Shown here in pieces: positions 12,300 to 23,674 of a stretch of DNA of 64,000 nt. This stretch comes from Proteles cristata cristata (taxonomy: Eukaryota > Chordata > Mammalia > Carnivora > Hyaenidae): positions 2,046,001 to 2,110,000 of the forward strand of contig JAESUZ010002551.1 of the NCBI GenBank assembly GCA_017311185.1, read 5' to 3'. The number at the start of each line of letters is the position of its first letter. Position 1 is the stretch's first letter. The translations under genes were made by a program, and so were the position numbers. Under the pieces are notes generated by a model. The model saw nothing but the letters and a program-made list of their open reading frames with translations. It was not told where the DNA came from and searched no databases.

Positions 12300-12429
12300 G
12301 TTTCCGGTGGCTCGTCGCGCTCGCTCACTCCAGCTGCAGCCACTCTTGCCCGTGGCTGCTTCCTCCATCCTGGTATTTTTTGGAGCCTCCATCCTGGTTC
12401 TTCCAAAGTGCCCGGACCCAAAACAGGAA
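12300..12429 (+). other. DMTF1: DMTF1 exon 1, 5' noncoding (5' boundary approximate)
   Basis: The 3' end is set by a strong donor, ACAGGAA|GTAAGTG, with the GT at 12430-12431. Its place in the CpG island and the need for a leader exon upstream of the start-codon exon support it. The 5' boundary is a guess. Other donors exist, such as CGCAAA|GTAAGT ending at 11874, so alternative first exons are possible. Confidence 0.6.
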
Positions 12430-12716
12430 GTAAGTGCGATGGAACCTTCAGGTCCCAACCGCCGCCAGGGCCGCTCCGCCCAGTGGAGCCTGTCCGGCCC
12501 CTTTGCTGCCGTCGTGTTCCCGCCGGCCGGCGCAGGCTGTGGGCGCCTGGGCACCGCGGGCGGGGTCGGAGCTGGGCCTTCGCGACGCTGAAGCTGTCGT
12601 CCCCGCATGCTCGGGCCAGGGCCTCCCTCTCGGGGCCCGGCCCGCGGCGGTGGCTGGGGCTACTGAGTAGGGTAGCGAGCGGCCGCCGAGGCGCAGCAGC
12701 GAACCGGCGGGGGCGG

Positions 12717-12727
12717 AAAATGGCGGC
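12717..12727 (+). promoter_or_regulatory. YY1-type motif
   Basis: AAAATGGCGGC matches the YY1 consensus often found just downstream of CpG-island starts. It falls in the 5' end of intron 1 as drawn here. Confidence 0.5.
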
Positions 12728-14695
12728 TGCTTCGGAGGAGCTAAATGGCGCCGGGACCCCTGGGGGTGGGGTGGGCCGGGAGCTTCGGTAGAGAATTGGG
12801 CCCAAGAATGCGGAGAGTAAGGAAGCCTTAGTTTCTTTCTGGTTGTGTTCCTTTTTTTTTTTTTTTTGTTTCCTTTTCGGGTTTATGTAGTCCATTGAAG
12901 GAAAGGTGGGCTTGAGAGTTGGGCGGGTCTTGTCCCCCCCTCCCCCTTTTTTTCTTTTACCTTGTTTGCGTCTTAGACTCTTCCATCTTTTGGGATTCAT
13001 TCTAGCTCTGCTATTCAAGACCGGTGCAGAGGGAATCGGGGTTGCTAGCCGTACTGTCAGCCTTTTAATTAGGAGGGGCAGGGACCAGAGCTAGTGAGAT
13101 TGTTCTGGTCGAGCAGAGAGAACAGTAAAATGCGTCTGCGAAGTAGTAATTGTATTTTATTGGGTTCTGAGCAAGTTTTTCAGTTTTTTAATCTTGTTCT
13201 TAAAAACAGACTTTGTTTTGACCCATTCTCCGGCGTAGATGTGAGAGTAGAGGTGGCCGAGTGCCGTTCTATGCAGTTGAATGATACAGCATGTATTTTT
13301 ATAATAAAAATATTCGGTGATAATTACATGAAATAGAAGTCAGCGCTCCCTCTACTTTTCGTGATTGAATCTAGAGATTCAAATTCAGTGTGTGGTTGCT
13401 TTTTTTCAGAACTAGATTCATCGCCAGTGTTCCTCCTGACAGGCGAGGCAGCTTGTTGGGACATCCGACAAAATGCGTATTTTGTAGGGTGACTTTCGAA
13501 TATGCACTGGTTTAAGCATAGAATACTACAGTTTCGAAATTTTTGATCTTGTACTAATTATACCTTTATTTTTAGTTCGTGAAAAACGATTAACCGTTTA
13601 TAGCGTTTAAGCACCAGTCCACGTAAGAAAATATTCTTCCATTATGTTAAAAGTTTTACAAATGGAAAATCTTTTTTTCTTTCTCCGTTAAAGATTTTAT
13701 AGTTTCCCATTAGGTGTCTTTCTTTGAGCTGGCTTTAAATTTGTTTTCAATTTTTTTAGTATTACGGTTTTTTGTTTTCTTATTGAGTAATTACCACCAC
13801 TGTAACATTTAAAACTGGTGGTAATATGCCGAAAACGTAGCGTTTTACAAAGAAGGTGTAGTGATAAGAGATGATTTGTTAGGCTAAGACTCAGAAATAT
13901 AGTTAAGTTGCAAGAAAAAATTTAAATTCCCGAGCCTTATAAAACAATTGTCAGGCTACTGTAAAATTTGATATGAGAGTTTTATTCATCAGGGGCAAAA
14001 CAGCGTGAATTTATCACGGAAAAAGAAATAACTGTTATGAAGAAAAAGACATTTCATGTTTTGTGATAATTTTATCTCATTTTTACTGTCATATACTTAT
14101 GTGCCACTAAAAAGCTAATTTTTTTTTTTTTACTATTTTAGTTGATAGGCTCACCCCAAAATATGCTTTTTTGGGACATCTAGAATCTGCATTTTCTGCG
14201 TGAATCTCTTTAATTGATTGCATTTGAGCTAGATGGTGCAGCCAAAATGCTATTGCCCTGTCTTCATCTACAGTTAACCAGTAAGTACTGGGCATTGCAT
14301 ACTTGCTTAGAACTTTAAGTTCATACTTTGAGCAGTTACATAAATAAATATATACCACATAAGTATTTTTTTCAGAATGTTGAGATTTTAAAGGTATTTT
14401 GAGGGGAAGCAATCACAAGAACATTTCGGAATTAGGAGTCCATTTTTGGAACAGAGCCTGGCTGGGAAATGATTACTAATAGAATTATATCAAAAGAAGG
14501 CAGATATCTTCTTGAATCTTCAAGTTTACTTCTCTTTAGAGGCCTCTTTTTTCCTTTAAAGATGAAGTTTATTTCCTTTCACCCTGAGGCAGTGAGAGAG
14601 ATAGGTGTATTTATAAGGTTAGAAATTGCTATTTGTTATTGAAATAAAAAACTAGTCCTTCCCTCCCCCACATAATGTGTTTCTTTTTTTCACTT

Positions 14696-14764
14696 CAATT
14701 ATCTCTCCAACAGCGTTGGTGGTATAGTGGTGAGCATAGCTGCCTTCCAATTATCTCTCCAACA
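14696..14764 (+). repeat. Tailless tRNA-Gly(TCC) 5'-half retropseudogene with 17-bp target-site duplication
   Basis: Positions 14713-14747 match the 5' half of tRNA-Gly(TCC) from its first base GCGTTGGTGG through the D arm and into the anticodon loop (CTGCCTTC), where it stops. The next bases CCAA could belong to either tRNA or flank. Identical 17-bp copies of CAATTATCTCTCCAACA lie at 14696-14712 and 14748-14764. No A-tail is present. The element cannot encode a functional tRNA because it lacks the 3' half. Confidence 0.9.
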
Positions 14765-16624
14765 ATATTCACAGACCCACTAGTTTTTATTAATGTAATA
14801 AATTTGTGTGTCCTGACAATAACATCTCATTATTATAAACAGTTGCTTTTGTCATGCTCCATTAAGTACATTGCCTTGAGTTAACACCTGTGACAATGAA
14901 TGCACTAATGTGAAACACAAGCATCTCTAGGGATTTACAGCCTGGCAAATAGATGTTAAAATTTTAAGGGGGGGTGGGAAGTTTTTTTAAAGTATTGAGG
15001 TCCTAGATCATACCGAACACACATTTATTGTTTCAGGGTCATCAAAACTTGGGAACAGCAGTGAAGTTGAGGAAGAGTTCTAATGTCCTGAAGGCTCCTT
15101 ATTTAACAGGAGGTGTTAATCTGTTTTCTTGAAATGGAGTTTTCTTTTTAATAGTTAGTTTTCTCATAGTGCCCTAATCATCAGCACTTCCCCCCCTCCC
15201 CATATAGAAAAATTACTTATGAATGCTGTACCTTTAAATGCTTTGTAATTTCAGTTCCAAAGCTTTTTTAATCCTCAAATGATATGAAGTGGCCTGAGAA
15301 ACTGATGAACTTACTGCTAAGTATGCTAAATATACAGATATATTAAATGTATGTGGCATTGTGTGCTTTCATATCACCGCCCCCTCTTTTTTTCCTTTTG
15401 TGAAGAGAATCCTTGTAATAGAAATCACAAATAGGTTTTAGTTTTGCTTTGATTCCATAAAGATAAGTGATAAATAAAAGAAGGAACCTGTAAAACATGT
15501 CTGCTGCTTCAAATTTGTGGGAAGATACCCCATTCCATGACTGAATCCCAGAAGTTGTCAGGAAAAGGCACACTGACAGCCCTTTACGAACAGTTTTTAA
15601 TTTTATTTATTTACATATCCCTTTTTTTTTTTAGCTGTCATTTTGGTTATGTACATTCTTGTCAGGCCATTCTTCCAGTATTGGGTTGTGAACGCTGAGC
15701 TTTATTTACCATCAGTTAAAGAGCTTCTAATGGTACCTTGCATAAAGTGCTCAGTTTTGAATGAATAACATTTTTAAATGTAGCCAAATACATACAAGCT
15801 CTTAAATCATGCACTGGGCAGGAAATACTCTTTCTTTTTAATAAGCAACATTGTTGCCAAACCAGGTATAAAGTGCTACACCTTGAAATGAACCGTGTTG
15901 CCAAGAAATCTCTGATATTATTTTCAATAGTTGGTAATTAAAATCAAATCATAAGCAACTAAAGCCTGTTATGATAAACTCCACAAACTATTGATATGGT
16001 GCACAGTCATATTTTGCCACTGAAACTAAGCTATTAACGATCATTAGTTAACTTTGGTCTAGTGTGCTTTATGTTCATTTATACCTTGCTTCTCAAACTT
16101 TCCCACAAAGTGTGTGGAAAAGCAAATCCCCAGGAGCCTGGAACCACAGTCTGAAGCATTCAACCTCAAGTCCCTATTCCTATCTTGAATAAAATCAATG
16201 TTCTGCAGCTTTCTATTCTGCCAACCCTCTGTACACATGTTCAGGATACAGGCATTTGTTAATTCTCTTCCACTAAGACTTTAATTAGCAAAGAGTTTTA
16301 TTCTTTCAGATTATCTTCAAAGACCTCTTTATAAAATAATACTAAGCCAATCCACTTAGAAGCATTTCATAAGGCATTAATTATATGCAGTGATAGGTAT
16401 GGTGGTGGTCAATACAAGGTCTTTATAATAACATGACCGCAAACAAAAGTGTTGATTTATAGGATCATGGTTAGATAAATATAGATACTATGTACCCATT
16501 CAAAACGCTGTGGAAGAGTAAGTAGATATATTTAAAAATACTCCTAAAAATAAATGCAAAAAAATGTTCTAAAAGATGTGACCGTATGTTTGGAAGAACA
16601 TCACAAAAAAGTTACAGAGGAGGG

Positions 16625-16795
16625 GTTTTGGGTTGCCCAGTCTGTTAAGCATTGACTCGATCTCGGCTCAGGTCATGATATTGCAGTTCATGGGATCAAG
16701 CCTCACTTCAAGTCAGTGTAGTTTGGGATTCTATCCCTCTCTGCCACTCACCCACTTTGTCTCAAAATAACCTTAAAATATATATATATATTAAA
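16625..16795 (+). repeat. CAN SINE, strongly diverged
   Basis: Recognisable by CAGTCTGTTAAGCATTGACT, GGCTCAGGTCATGATATTGC and a CT-rich middle, ending in an (AT)n tract. It abuts the left edge of the Tigger block. Confidence 0.75.
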
Positions 16796-17004
16796 AGAAG
16801 AAATAACTGCAGGTTCAATCCCAGATTACTGCAATAAAGGTTGCAATAAAACAAATGAGTTTTTTGGTATCCCAGTGCTTAGAAAAGCTCTGTATATACT
16901 TCACTATAGTTCGTTTAGAAACGTGAAAGAGCATGTCAAAAATCAATGTACATACAGGCAACGTATGTATATTCAGTGTGCCTATATTAAAAAATCTCTC
17001 CTGA

Positions 17005-17228
17005 GGGGCGCCTGGGTGGCTTAGTCGGTTGAGCGTCTGACTTTCGCTTAGGTCATGATCTCACGGTTCGTGGGTTTGATCCCCGCGTCGGGCTCTGTGC
17101 TGACTGCCAGCTCAGAGCCTGGAGCCTATTTCAGAGTCTGTGATCTCCCTCTCTCTCTGACCCTCCCCTGCTCACGCTGTCTCTCTCTCTCTCCTAGAAA
17201 TAAAAAATAAATAAAAATTAAAAAAAAA
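17005..17228 (+). repeat. Felid CAN SINE inside the Tigger block
   Basis: Near-consensus copy starting GGGGCGCCTGGGTGGCTTAG and ending TAAAAATTAAAAAAAA. Flanks AAAATCTCTCCTGA and AAAATATCTCCTGA are near-identical duplications. Confidence 0.93.
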
Positions 17229-17234
17229 TATCTC

Positions 17235-17577
17235 CTGAGCTTCCAGCTAGTCTTAATCACTGATTACCACAGCCAGTATACAGTTGGGAGCTTACACAAT
17301 GTGAGTTTAAGGATGGTGCCCCCCCGGGCAGTCAGAAATCCATGTATAACTTTTGACTCCCCCAAAACTACTAATAGCCTACTCTTCATCAGAAGACTTA
17401 CCCATAGCAGTCCATTAACACATATTTTGTATGTTAGATGTGTCATATTCTTACAGTAGAGAAAAAATATAGCAAAGAAAATCATAAGAGAAAATACATT
17501 TTAAGTACTATATTGTAAAAAATCCACATGTAAGTGGACACATTTAGTTCAAATATGTATTGTTCAAGGGTCACCTA
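17235..17577 (-). mobile_element. MER2/Tigger2-like nonautonomous DNA transposon
   Basis: Contains ATGTATAACTTTTGACTCCC, CTACTAATAGCCTACT, ACACATATTTTGTATGTTA and ends TATTGTTCAAGGGTCACCTA, the diverged MER2/Tigger2 terminal sequence. It lies between the two pieces of the Tigger1-like element, so it is a later insertion. Confidence 0.75.
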
Positions 17578-18479
17578 TAATAATGAAAAAGGTGGAAATA
17601 GTTTGAGAATTACCAAAATGTGACACAGACACGAAGTGAGCTGTTGGAAGTATAGTGTGGCGAGGCTTCCCTAATGCAGGATTGCTTTAAACCTTAAATT
17701 TATAAAATAACTCCATATCTGTGAGGCATAATAAAATGAGTTATACCTATATGTAGATTCAGTTGATGAAAATACCAGTCTAAGATAATCCATTAAGAAC
17801 TTTACATTGGTACTGGAATGAAGTAGGATGAAGGATTCATTTCTTTAAATTCTGTATTAAATACCAGATACAGAGTTGTTCTTTTGTTTTACAGTACAGA
17901 GGGTTCTCATTCACTGGAAGCTCTAAATGGAAACATAATGTATTTATCATTTAAATGCAAATATGAATGTTCCATTATAATGTTTTGTACCACATTTCAC
18001 GTTATTTTCTTGATTTCATTAATATATTGTTGATGTTTAAGATACCCACCAGATGATGGAAATGTGCTAAAATGCCATTTCACTAGTTAAAAATGACTTA
18101 AAATTTATTTTTTTTTCTCTCTTCTCATTTTTAGTTAGTATAAAAATAGTACATACAGTATAACCCTTTATGGAGAGTGAAAGGAAGATCTAAATAGGCT
18201 GACAGTATGCATTTATTTGCCCCAAAAGAGGACTGAAAAGTTGTTGTTAGACTTGGGGATCTTTCTGATATATTTCACCAATAAATCAAATAAGGAACAG
18301 GTCCAGAAATTAAGCATAGTTTCATGTGTAATGAATTTGAGTAGAAGGCACTAAAAATAATCAGCTTTGTGCCTTACTATCATAAATTGATTCATTTACC
18401 ACCATTTCTCAATCACTCTAATAGACCTATCAAAATACAAATATATTTTTCTAAATAACAGCTCTCTAGATGCAACTGT

Positions 18480-19350
18480 AGCTAGTATTCTCTCATTTGC
18501 CTTGAAAACTAAACCTCCTAAAAGATCTGTTTGTTTTGTCCCCCTACTTTCAGTTCTCTGTATATTCCAGTAGGGCTTCTGGTCCCCACGATACCTCAAA
18601 CTACTTTTGTTAAGGTCACTAGTGTTCTTCATATTTAACAGATCAAATAGTCACCTCTCCATCTTTTCTTCAGTGTTCAACACAGTTGACTACTTAATAC
18701 TACTTGAAAAACACTTTTATGTCTCTTAATTAGCACCTCTTAATCTTCTCGATCACTAGCTGGTCCTTTTCAGTCTCCTTTACATGTTTATGTATACCTT
18801 GATTTCCACCTGTTACAGGAACAGTTCCTGGAACTGGAATGTAGGCTTCTTCTCTAACAGTCTCTCTGGGTGATCTTCTGTTTAGAAAGTATTTGCATGC
18901 CACCAACTCAAGTTTGTCTTGATAGGTCTAATCTTATTTGTTGAATTCCAGCTTTCACCTGTCAGTATCTTCATTTGAATGTCTTATAACTTAATTATTC
19001 ATACGAATAGTAATACAAATACATAATGAAATATATCTAAGTGCCCCCAAACTCAATCAGCTGTTCATGCCAGAAACCTAGAAATCAGCTTGAGATAGTT
19101 CCCTTTCTCTTAATCTCCGTCAACTCTTCATTCAGCAGATCCTGTCGACACCACCTCCAAAATATGTCCTTTTTCCAGCCAACTTCCTTTGACTGCTTTC
19201 AGCTCTTCCGACTTAACCTATCCATTCTCCATACTCCAGTCTTTTAAAAATGTAAATTATATTCCTCAACAGAAAACTGTCAAAGGATTTTTAAGGCCTT
19301 GTGAGATCTACCCTGGTCTTTATCTCTAACCTTAAATTCAACTACTCTTC
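18480..19350 (+). mobile_element. LINE L2 fragment
   Basis: Pyrimidine-rich, L2-like sequence running in + orientation, including text resembling 'aggacccagctttcacctgtcagtatcttcat' and 'cctctccat...cagttgactac'. It is very diverged, so identification rests on overall character. Confidence 0.45.
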
Positions 19351-20409
19351 GTCTTTATGGAAAGCCTCTGCAATATTAGCTGCTGGGTGGTTGTTTTTCC
19401 TGCAATAGGCCAAAGCGGGTCCCACTTGAGGGACTTTGCCATTACTAATCAGGTGGCTAGCTTGCAGTTGCGTGCTGTAATGATGTCTCCTCATCTTGCA
19501 GCTGAGGCAGTGGAAAGTAGCCCTTAAGGCACTGTTCAGTGTTGGAGTATTTCTGTAAAAAGAGTATGTGTAGCAGGAAGGGATATATTGACTTCTATAT
19601 GCATGAAATAACTGCAAGGAAACCTGAAAAATTCATAAGATTACCTACACAGGGAGGGGAGCTGGGTGACCAGGGAACTGGAACTGGAAGTAGACTAAAC
19701 TGTATAACCCCCTTTATATTTTGAATTTTGAACCATGTAAATGTGTTACCTATTAAAAATAAATTGAAGGTAAAACCAGGTCAGTTTCTTAAATACTAAT
19801 AGATATACCAGCCTTCTAGCTCTAACTACGGTGGGGAATGGAACAGACCCCTGGAAAATGAGTGAAGAGCAAGATGGTAAAAATGGCCACCATATCCTCA
19901 ATGCCTAGAAAGTACCTAACATATAGATAGAAGATGTGATAAGTATTTGTTGTTGATTGACCACATATGCTTGTTAATTTGCAAAGCACCTTAGAACCAC
20001 TTACTAATCTCAAACATGAGTTGCCGAACTTTGAAAACTGAACACAGATTTCTGATTTAAAGCTACTAAATACACTGCACACTGCATGGGATCACCTGTA
20101 ACCAATACAACTTGTCAAGAATGAAATACTTGGTTGCAGCTAGCTATTTCAGACTCCCTTTTTTCTTACACTGTCATCTCACCATAGCTCCATATTTCCT
20201 CAAATCTGCCTTTATTTTTTCTTAAAGTTTTAGATTAATTTGGGTCCTGAGATAAATACTTCTACACCCGTGACTACTCTGCACCTATCAAATGAAGTGT
20301 TGTGCTGTTTTTTGCTTTGTGCTTTCTTTTTCAAAAAAGAATGGTTGCCAAGAATAGAGATTATACGCCTCTGTGATTTGGATATAAACTTGAACGTTTC
20401 TGGAAAATA

Positions 20410-20990
20410 GATTGTTGTATTGATGCAGGTAGGCCAGGTCAGAGAACTCAGAAGGGGTCCCACAGGACCAGCCAGGAGGGTTTTAAGTTTCACACAGGAT
20501 GGAGATCAGTCTCAAGCCAGCAAGAAGGGAGAACAGAGTTTAATGAAGATACTGGAGAAAGCAGATACAGACAGAGCGTCTGGGAGACTCAGAAAGGAAA
20601 AAAGCATGAGTCTCGTCTCTGCTTGGGTATCTGGAGTTTTTTATTAAGGAGAGTGGCCTGGTGTCTATGTCCTCTCAGGCTTCTAGTAACTGGTCAAACA
20701 AGGAGGAGTGCTCAAGTGTCCTCCATAAGTCACTTATGCTCTAGAGCCAGGGGTCTTAGGTCAAGGTGTATGGAATCCGTGGTTTGGAGAACATTCATGA
20801 GGACCTCACCTGGCCACTCCTTAGATGTTATCTGGAAGACTTCAGAGAAATAACTAACTCCTTGACCCTTACAAGGGGAACATACATCAAGGTATGTGTA
20901 AGGTGGGAATGCAGCTATTGGCAAAAATAGAAGCAGGAAAGGGAAGAGAAAGAAACAAGTCTTTTTTTGCATGAGGTCCTTCACAGTTTC
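20410..20990. other. Unclassified intronic block, possibly LTR-derived
   Basis: A 580-bp block with higher GC than its surroundings, including GGGTCCCACAGGACCAGCC and AGTGGCCTGGTGTCTATGTC. The minus strand carries an AATAAA in the middle. The texture resembles a solitary LTR, but I could not identify terminal repeats or a family. Confidence 0.3.
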
Positions 20991-21000
20991 CCTGTCCTTA

Positions 21001-21165
21001 GCTCACTCAGTTAAGCGTCTAACTTGATTTTGGCTCAGGTCGTGAACTTGCAGTTCAACCCCACATTGCACCCCACGTTCTCAGTACGGATTCTCTCTCT
21101 CTGTTTGCCCTTCTCCTTCTCATGCTCTCTGTCTCTCAAAATACATAGTAAAATTTAAAAAAATA
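21001..21165 (+). repeat. CAN SINE, 5'-truncated
   Basis: Begins inside the head at GCTCACTCAGTTAAGCGTCT and continues through GGCTCAGGTCGTGAAC, the CT-rich part and an A-rich tail. Confidence 0.85.
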
Positions 21166-21427
21166 AAGAGTTCTAAATTTGGTCATTTTCTTTCATGTAA
21201 TAATTTTCATTTAATGTTCAAGGAAATAGAGCGTATAAATGTTTCATAATGTTTTAAGGAAATGAAAAGATAGGAACAACATAAATGTCCATTGATAGGG
21301 TAATTGTTAAATAATGTCATGTGTTTTATGTGGTGTAAATTTTAAGTGATACTGAAAACCAGTTAGGTACCTAGCTTGGTTTCATCATACTTTCTAATGT
21401 GAATGAACTCTTAAAAAACAAAATATA

Positions 21428-21628
21428 GGGGCACCTGGGTGGCTCAGTCAGTTAAGCATCCGACTTCAGCTCAGGTCATGATCTCCTGGTTCGCGGGTTC
21501 GAGCCCCACATTGGGCTCTGTACTGACATCTCAGAGTCTAGAGCCTGTTTTAGATTCTGTGTCTCTCTGTCTCTCTGCCCCTCCCCCTCTCTTGATCTGT
21601 CTCAAAAACTATAAAAAATTTTTTTTAA
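21428..21628 (+). repeat. Felid CAN SINE
   Basis: Full head GGGGCACCTGGGTGGCTCAG and GTTCGAGCCCCACATTGGG body, ending CTCAAAAACTATAAAAA. Flanks AACAAAATATA and ACCAAAATATA mark the insertion. Confidence 0.93.
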
Positions 21629-22654
21629 ACCAAAATATAAGTTGCTTGTACACTGTAGTGTATACACATTTACAAATACGTACACAGAGAGTGAACTCTG
21701 CTTTGGGTAAGTTTGTGGGGGGTTTTTTTTTTTTTTTTTGGAATTGAATTTCTCCATCTTCTGCACTATTACCAACCAGCGTTTTAAGAAAATTTAATGG
21801 ATTCAGAAGTGAGAACAACATAGAATCTAATAGTTGACTGGAGTGGACTCTAGCAGGATCCCTACCTTTTCACTGCAGACTTATTTATGGATAGCAGTTC
21901 TCAAAATACAACCATACTGGAGAGGAGTTCTAATTAGAACACTGCTAAAATGAAATGTTAATTGTTAATTTTTGCTCAGCTAGTCCCTTGAATCTCAAAT
22001 CCTGCTGTACTTTTTGATTCTTTGGTTGAACCATTGGGAAGATAATGAGAAGTTTATTGAAAGAAACCTTTAAAAATCTTTTCAGATTTTATAAGTTTCA
22101 CATTGCATTCAAGAGCTTGCTTGTAATTTGCCTTTCTGGCTCAACTGTTGAGGGTTTCTTTTTCCACACGTCCGTAGGCAGGTTTGATCACAGATACGAT
22201 ACAGTTGGTAATGCTTTAAGGTGAAATATGGTTATTATGTATAAGGAAAGATGTGAGTAGATTATTATAAAGAAGAAATATAGTTACTGGTAATATTTGT
22301 GGCATTCTACACCCCGGATCATGCTGCACATACCGAGATCTGCATTCATAGAACTATTAGCATAGTTTAACCTATTTTTTCTGAGACTGCCTGTTGAGGG
22401 GAGAAACTCCTTGGGTTGAGAAGCTGCCTATAAATGAACTAAATAGGTACAGGAGGTCATCATTTCTGCCTTTCTTGGGGAATACGTTTAGAAGCTGAGT
22501 TCTAAAAGGTCTGTTTAGGTAAGAATTCTAGTTTTTGTCATTCCTTTTCTAGTTGAGACATCACAGGATTGAAGCTAGAATGTCATGAGCCTCTGGCTAG
22601 CACACAATTATTTGTTCTTATTAAGCTTATTGTGTAATGCTGTTACTTTTACAG

Positions 22655-22775
22655 TGTTGCAGAGGTAGGAGTATGGGAGAGAAGCAATCTGGATAACATG
22701 AAAGTGATGCTGGTGTCTAAGGGAAGGCGACTTGATTCCGTGGGAAGGGCTATTCCTGATCCATCTCTTTTCTAG
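22655..22775 (+). other. DMTF1: DMTF1 exon 2, 5' noncoding
   Basis: A 121-bp candidate exon with a textbook acceptor (TGTTACTTTTACAG ending at 22654) and donor (TTCTAG|GTAAGCC). It lies between the CpG-island exon and the start-codon exon, which begins only 8 bases before its ATG, so at least one extra leader exon is expected. It contains two short upstream open frames: 22673-22696 (7 codons plus stop) and 22698-22775 (25 codons plus stop). The second one's TAG is the last three bases of the exon. Assignment is inferred from splice sites and position. A transcript read would confirm it. Confidence 0.72.
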
Positions 22776-23457
22776 GTAAGCCTGCGTTTATTCTAAGGAC
22801 CTCCCCTTGTGTTTTGCAAATTTTGGTTATAACTAGATCGTGATTTCTATTTATCTTGAATTTTGGGCCTGTCATCTTTATTATTTTAAAGTGATATCCT
22901 TTTAAGACAGTAATTTGTATAGTAAAACCTGAATGAACCAGATCTTCACCCTGTAAATATCCATAGCTCTTAAGATTTTCTGCTAAGGGAAAATGCACTT
23001 AAGTAAATGGTAATAAATATATGAGCAGACTAATATGTTGTATAGAGGAACCAAATAAATATTGAGTGATTAGCACACATTAAGCCTTATGGTCTCTTGT
23101 TTAGTTGGTAAAAAAAAAAAGTGTGTGGACAAGACCAAAATTGAGTATTAAGGGGAAAACGTCTTTGAACTTTATAAGGTAAACTGGAATATTTCAACCA
23201 ATCCTTTGATTTTAATTCAATACATTTCCTTCTGTTAACCATGAGGTATTGTACTGTGAGAACCTGATCATTCAGTCTGTCTGAACAAGAGGAAAATAAT
23301 CTGTGTGTAAAATAGCAGGTAAAGGCCCTTTAAACAAAATCACCTCCCTATTTCAAAAGAAGGCCTTATGCTATATTCATTTCAAAAGCAATTTGGTCAG
23401 TGATGGTTGTATGCATTTGTTTAATATGAGGGGGGAAAATGATGAGAATAATTTTTT

Positions 23458-23674
23458 TTAATGGTTTTTTTTTTGTTGTTGTTGTTTTTCCTGAGAGAGA
23501 GAGACATCATGAGCTGGGGAGGGTCAGAGAGAGAGGGAGACACGGAATCTGAAACAGGTTTCAGGCTCTGAGCTGTCAGCACAGAGCCCGATGCGGGGCT
23601 CAAACCCACGAACTGTGAGATCATGACCTGAGCCGAAGTCGGACGCTTAACCAACTGAGCCACCCAGGCACCCC
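23458..23674 (-). repeat. Felid CAN SINE with target-site duplication
   Basis: Antisense copy with an extra (GTT)n-interrupted T-tract at its tail and inverted head CCACCCAGGCACCCC. GAGAATAATTTTTT flanks it at 23444-23457 and 23675-23688. Confidence 0.94.

Larger units (their letters stand above)
11700..12800 (+). promoter_or_regulatory. DMTF1: CpG-island promoter of DMTF1
   Basis: GC content and CpG density rise sharply here, most strongly at 12180-12780, against an AT-rich background. Visible elements include an ETS/CRE-like composite at 12198-12210, GC boxes around 12270-12290 and a YY1-type AAAATGGCGGC at 12717-12727. There is no obvious TATA box. This is the layout of a housekeeping-type dispersed promoter. 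Long open frames on both strands here are by-products of GC-rich sequence. The exact transcription start cannot be read from sequence. Confidence 0.88.
16800..17750 (-). mobile_element. Tigger1-like DNA transposon remnant, interrupted by two insertions
   Basis: The left piece (about 16800-16985) resembles one terminal region of Tigger1 (GCAATAAAGGTTGCAATAAA, TTTTGGTATCCCAGTGC, AATCAATGTACATAC). The right piece (about 17578-17750) resembles the other end (AATTACCAAAATGTGACACA, GAAGTGAGC, AATATCTGTGAGGC-like). The transposase gene is missing, so this is a nonautonomous or internally deleted copy. Orientation is uncertain. Confidence 0.75.
12430..22654 (+). other. DMTF1: DMTF1 intron 1
   Basis: Intron of about 10.2 kb. 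The first 4 kb is mostly unique sequence apart from a tRNA-Gly half insertion (14696-14764). It then holds a diverged SINE, the nested Tigger block (16800-17750), L2 (about 18480-19350), an unclassified moderately GC-rich block (20410-20990) and two SINEs. No coding exon is visible. Confidence 0.75.

Noticed and set aside
11988..12791. 267-codon open frame on the + strand over the CpG island
   Set aside because: GC-rich sequence lacks stop codons by chance. The product is low-complexity Arg/Pro/Ala/Gly, and the region holds the DMTF1 promoter and exon 1 donor.
12035..13018. 327-codon open frame on the - strand over the CpG island
   Set aside because: Same compositional effect. The translated product is basic and repetitive with no domain or splice context.
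14713..14750. A functional tRNA-Gly gene
   Set aside because: Only the 5' half is present. There is no T-arm, 3' acceptor strand or pol III terminator in place.
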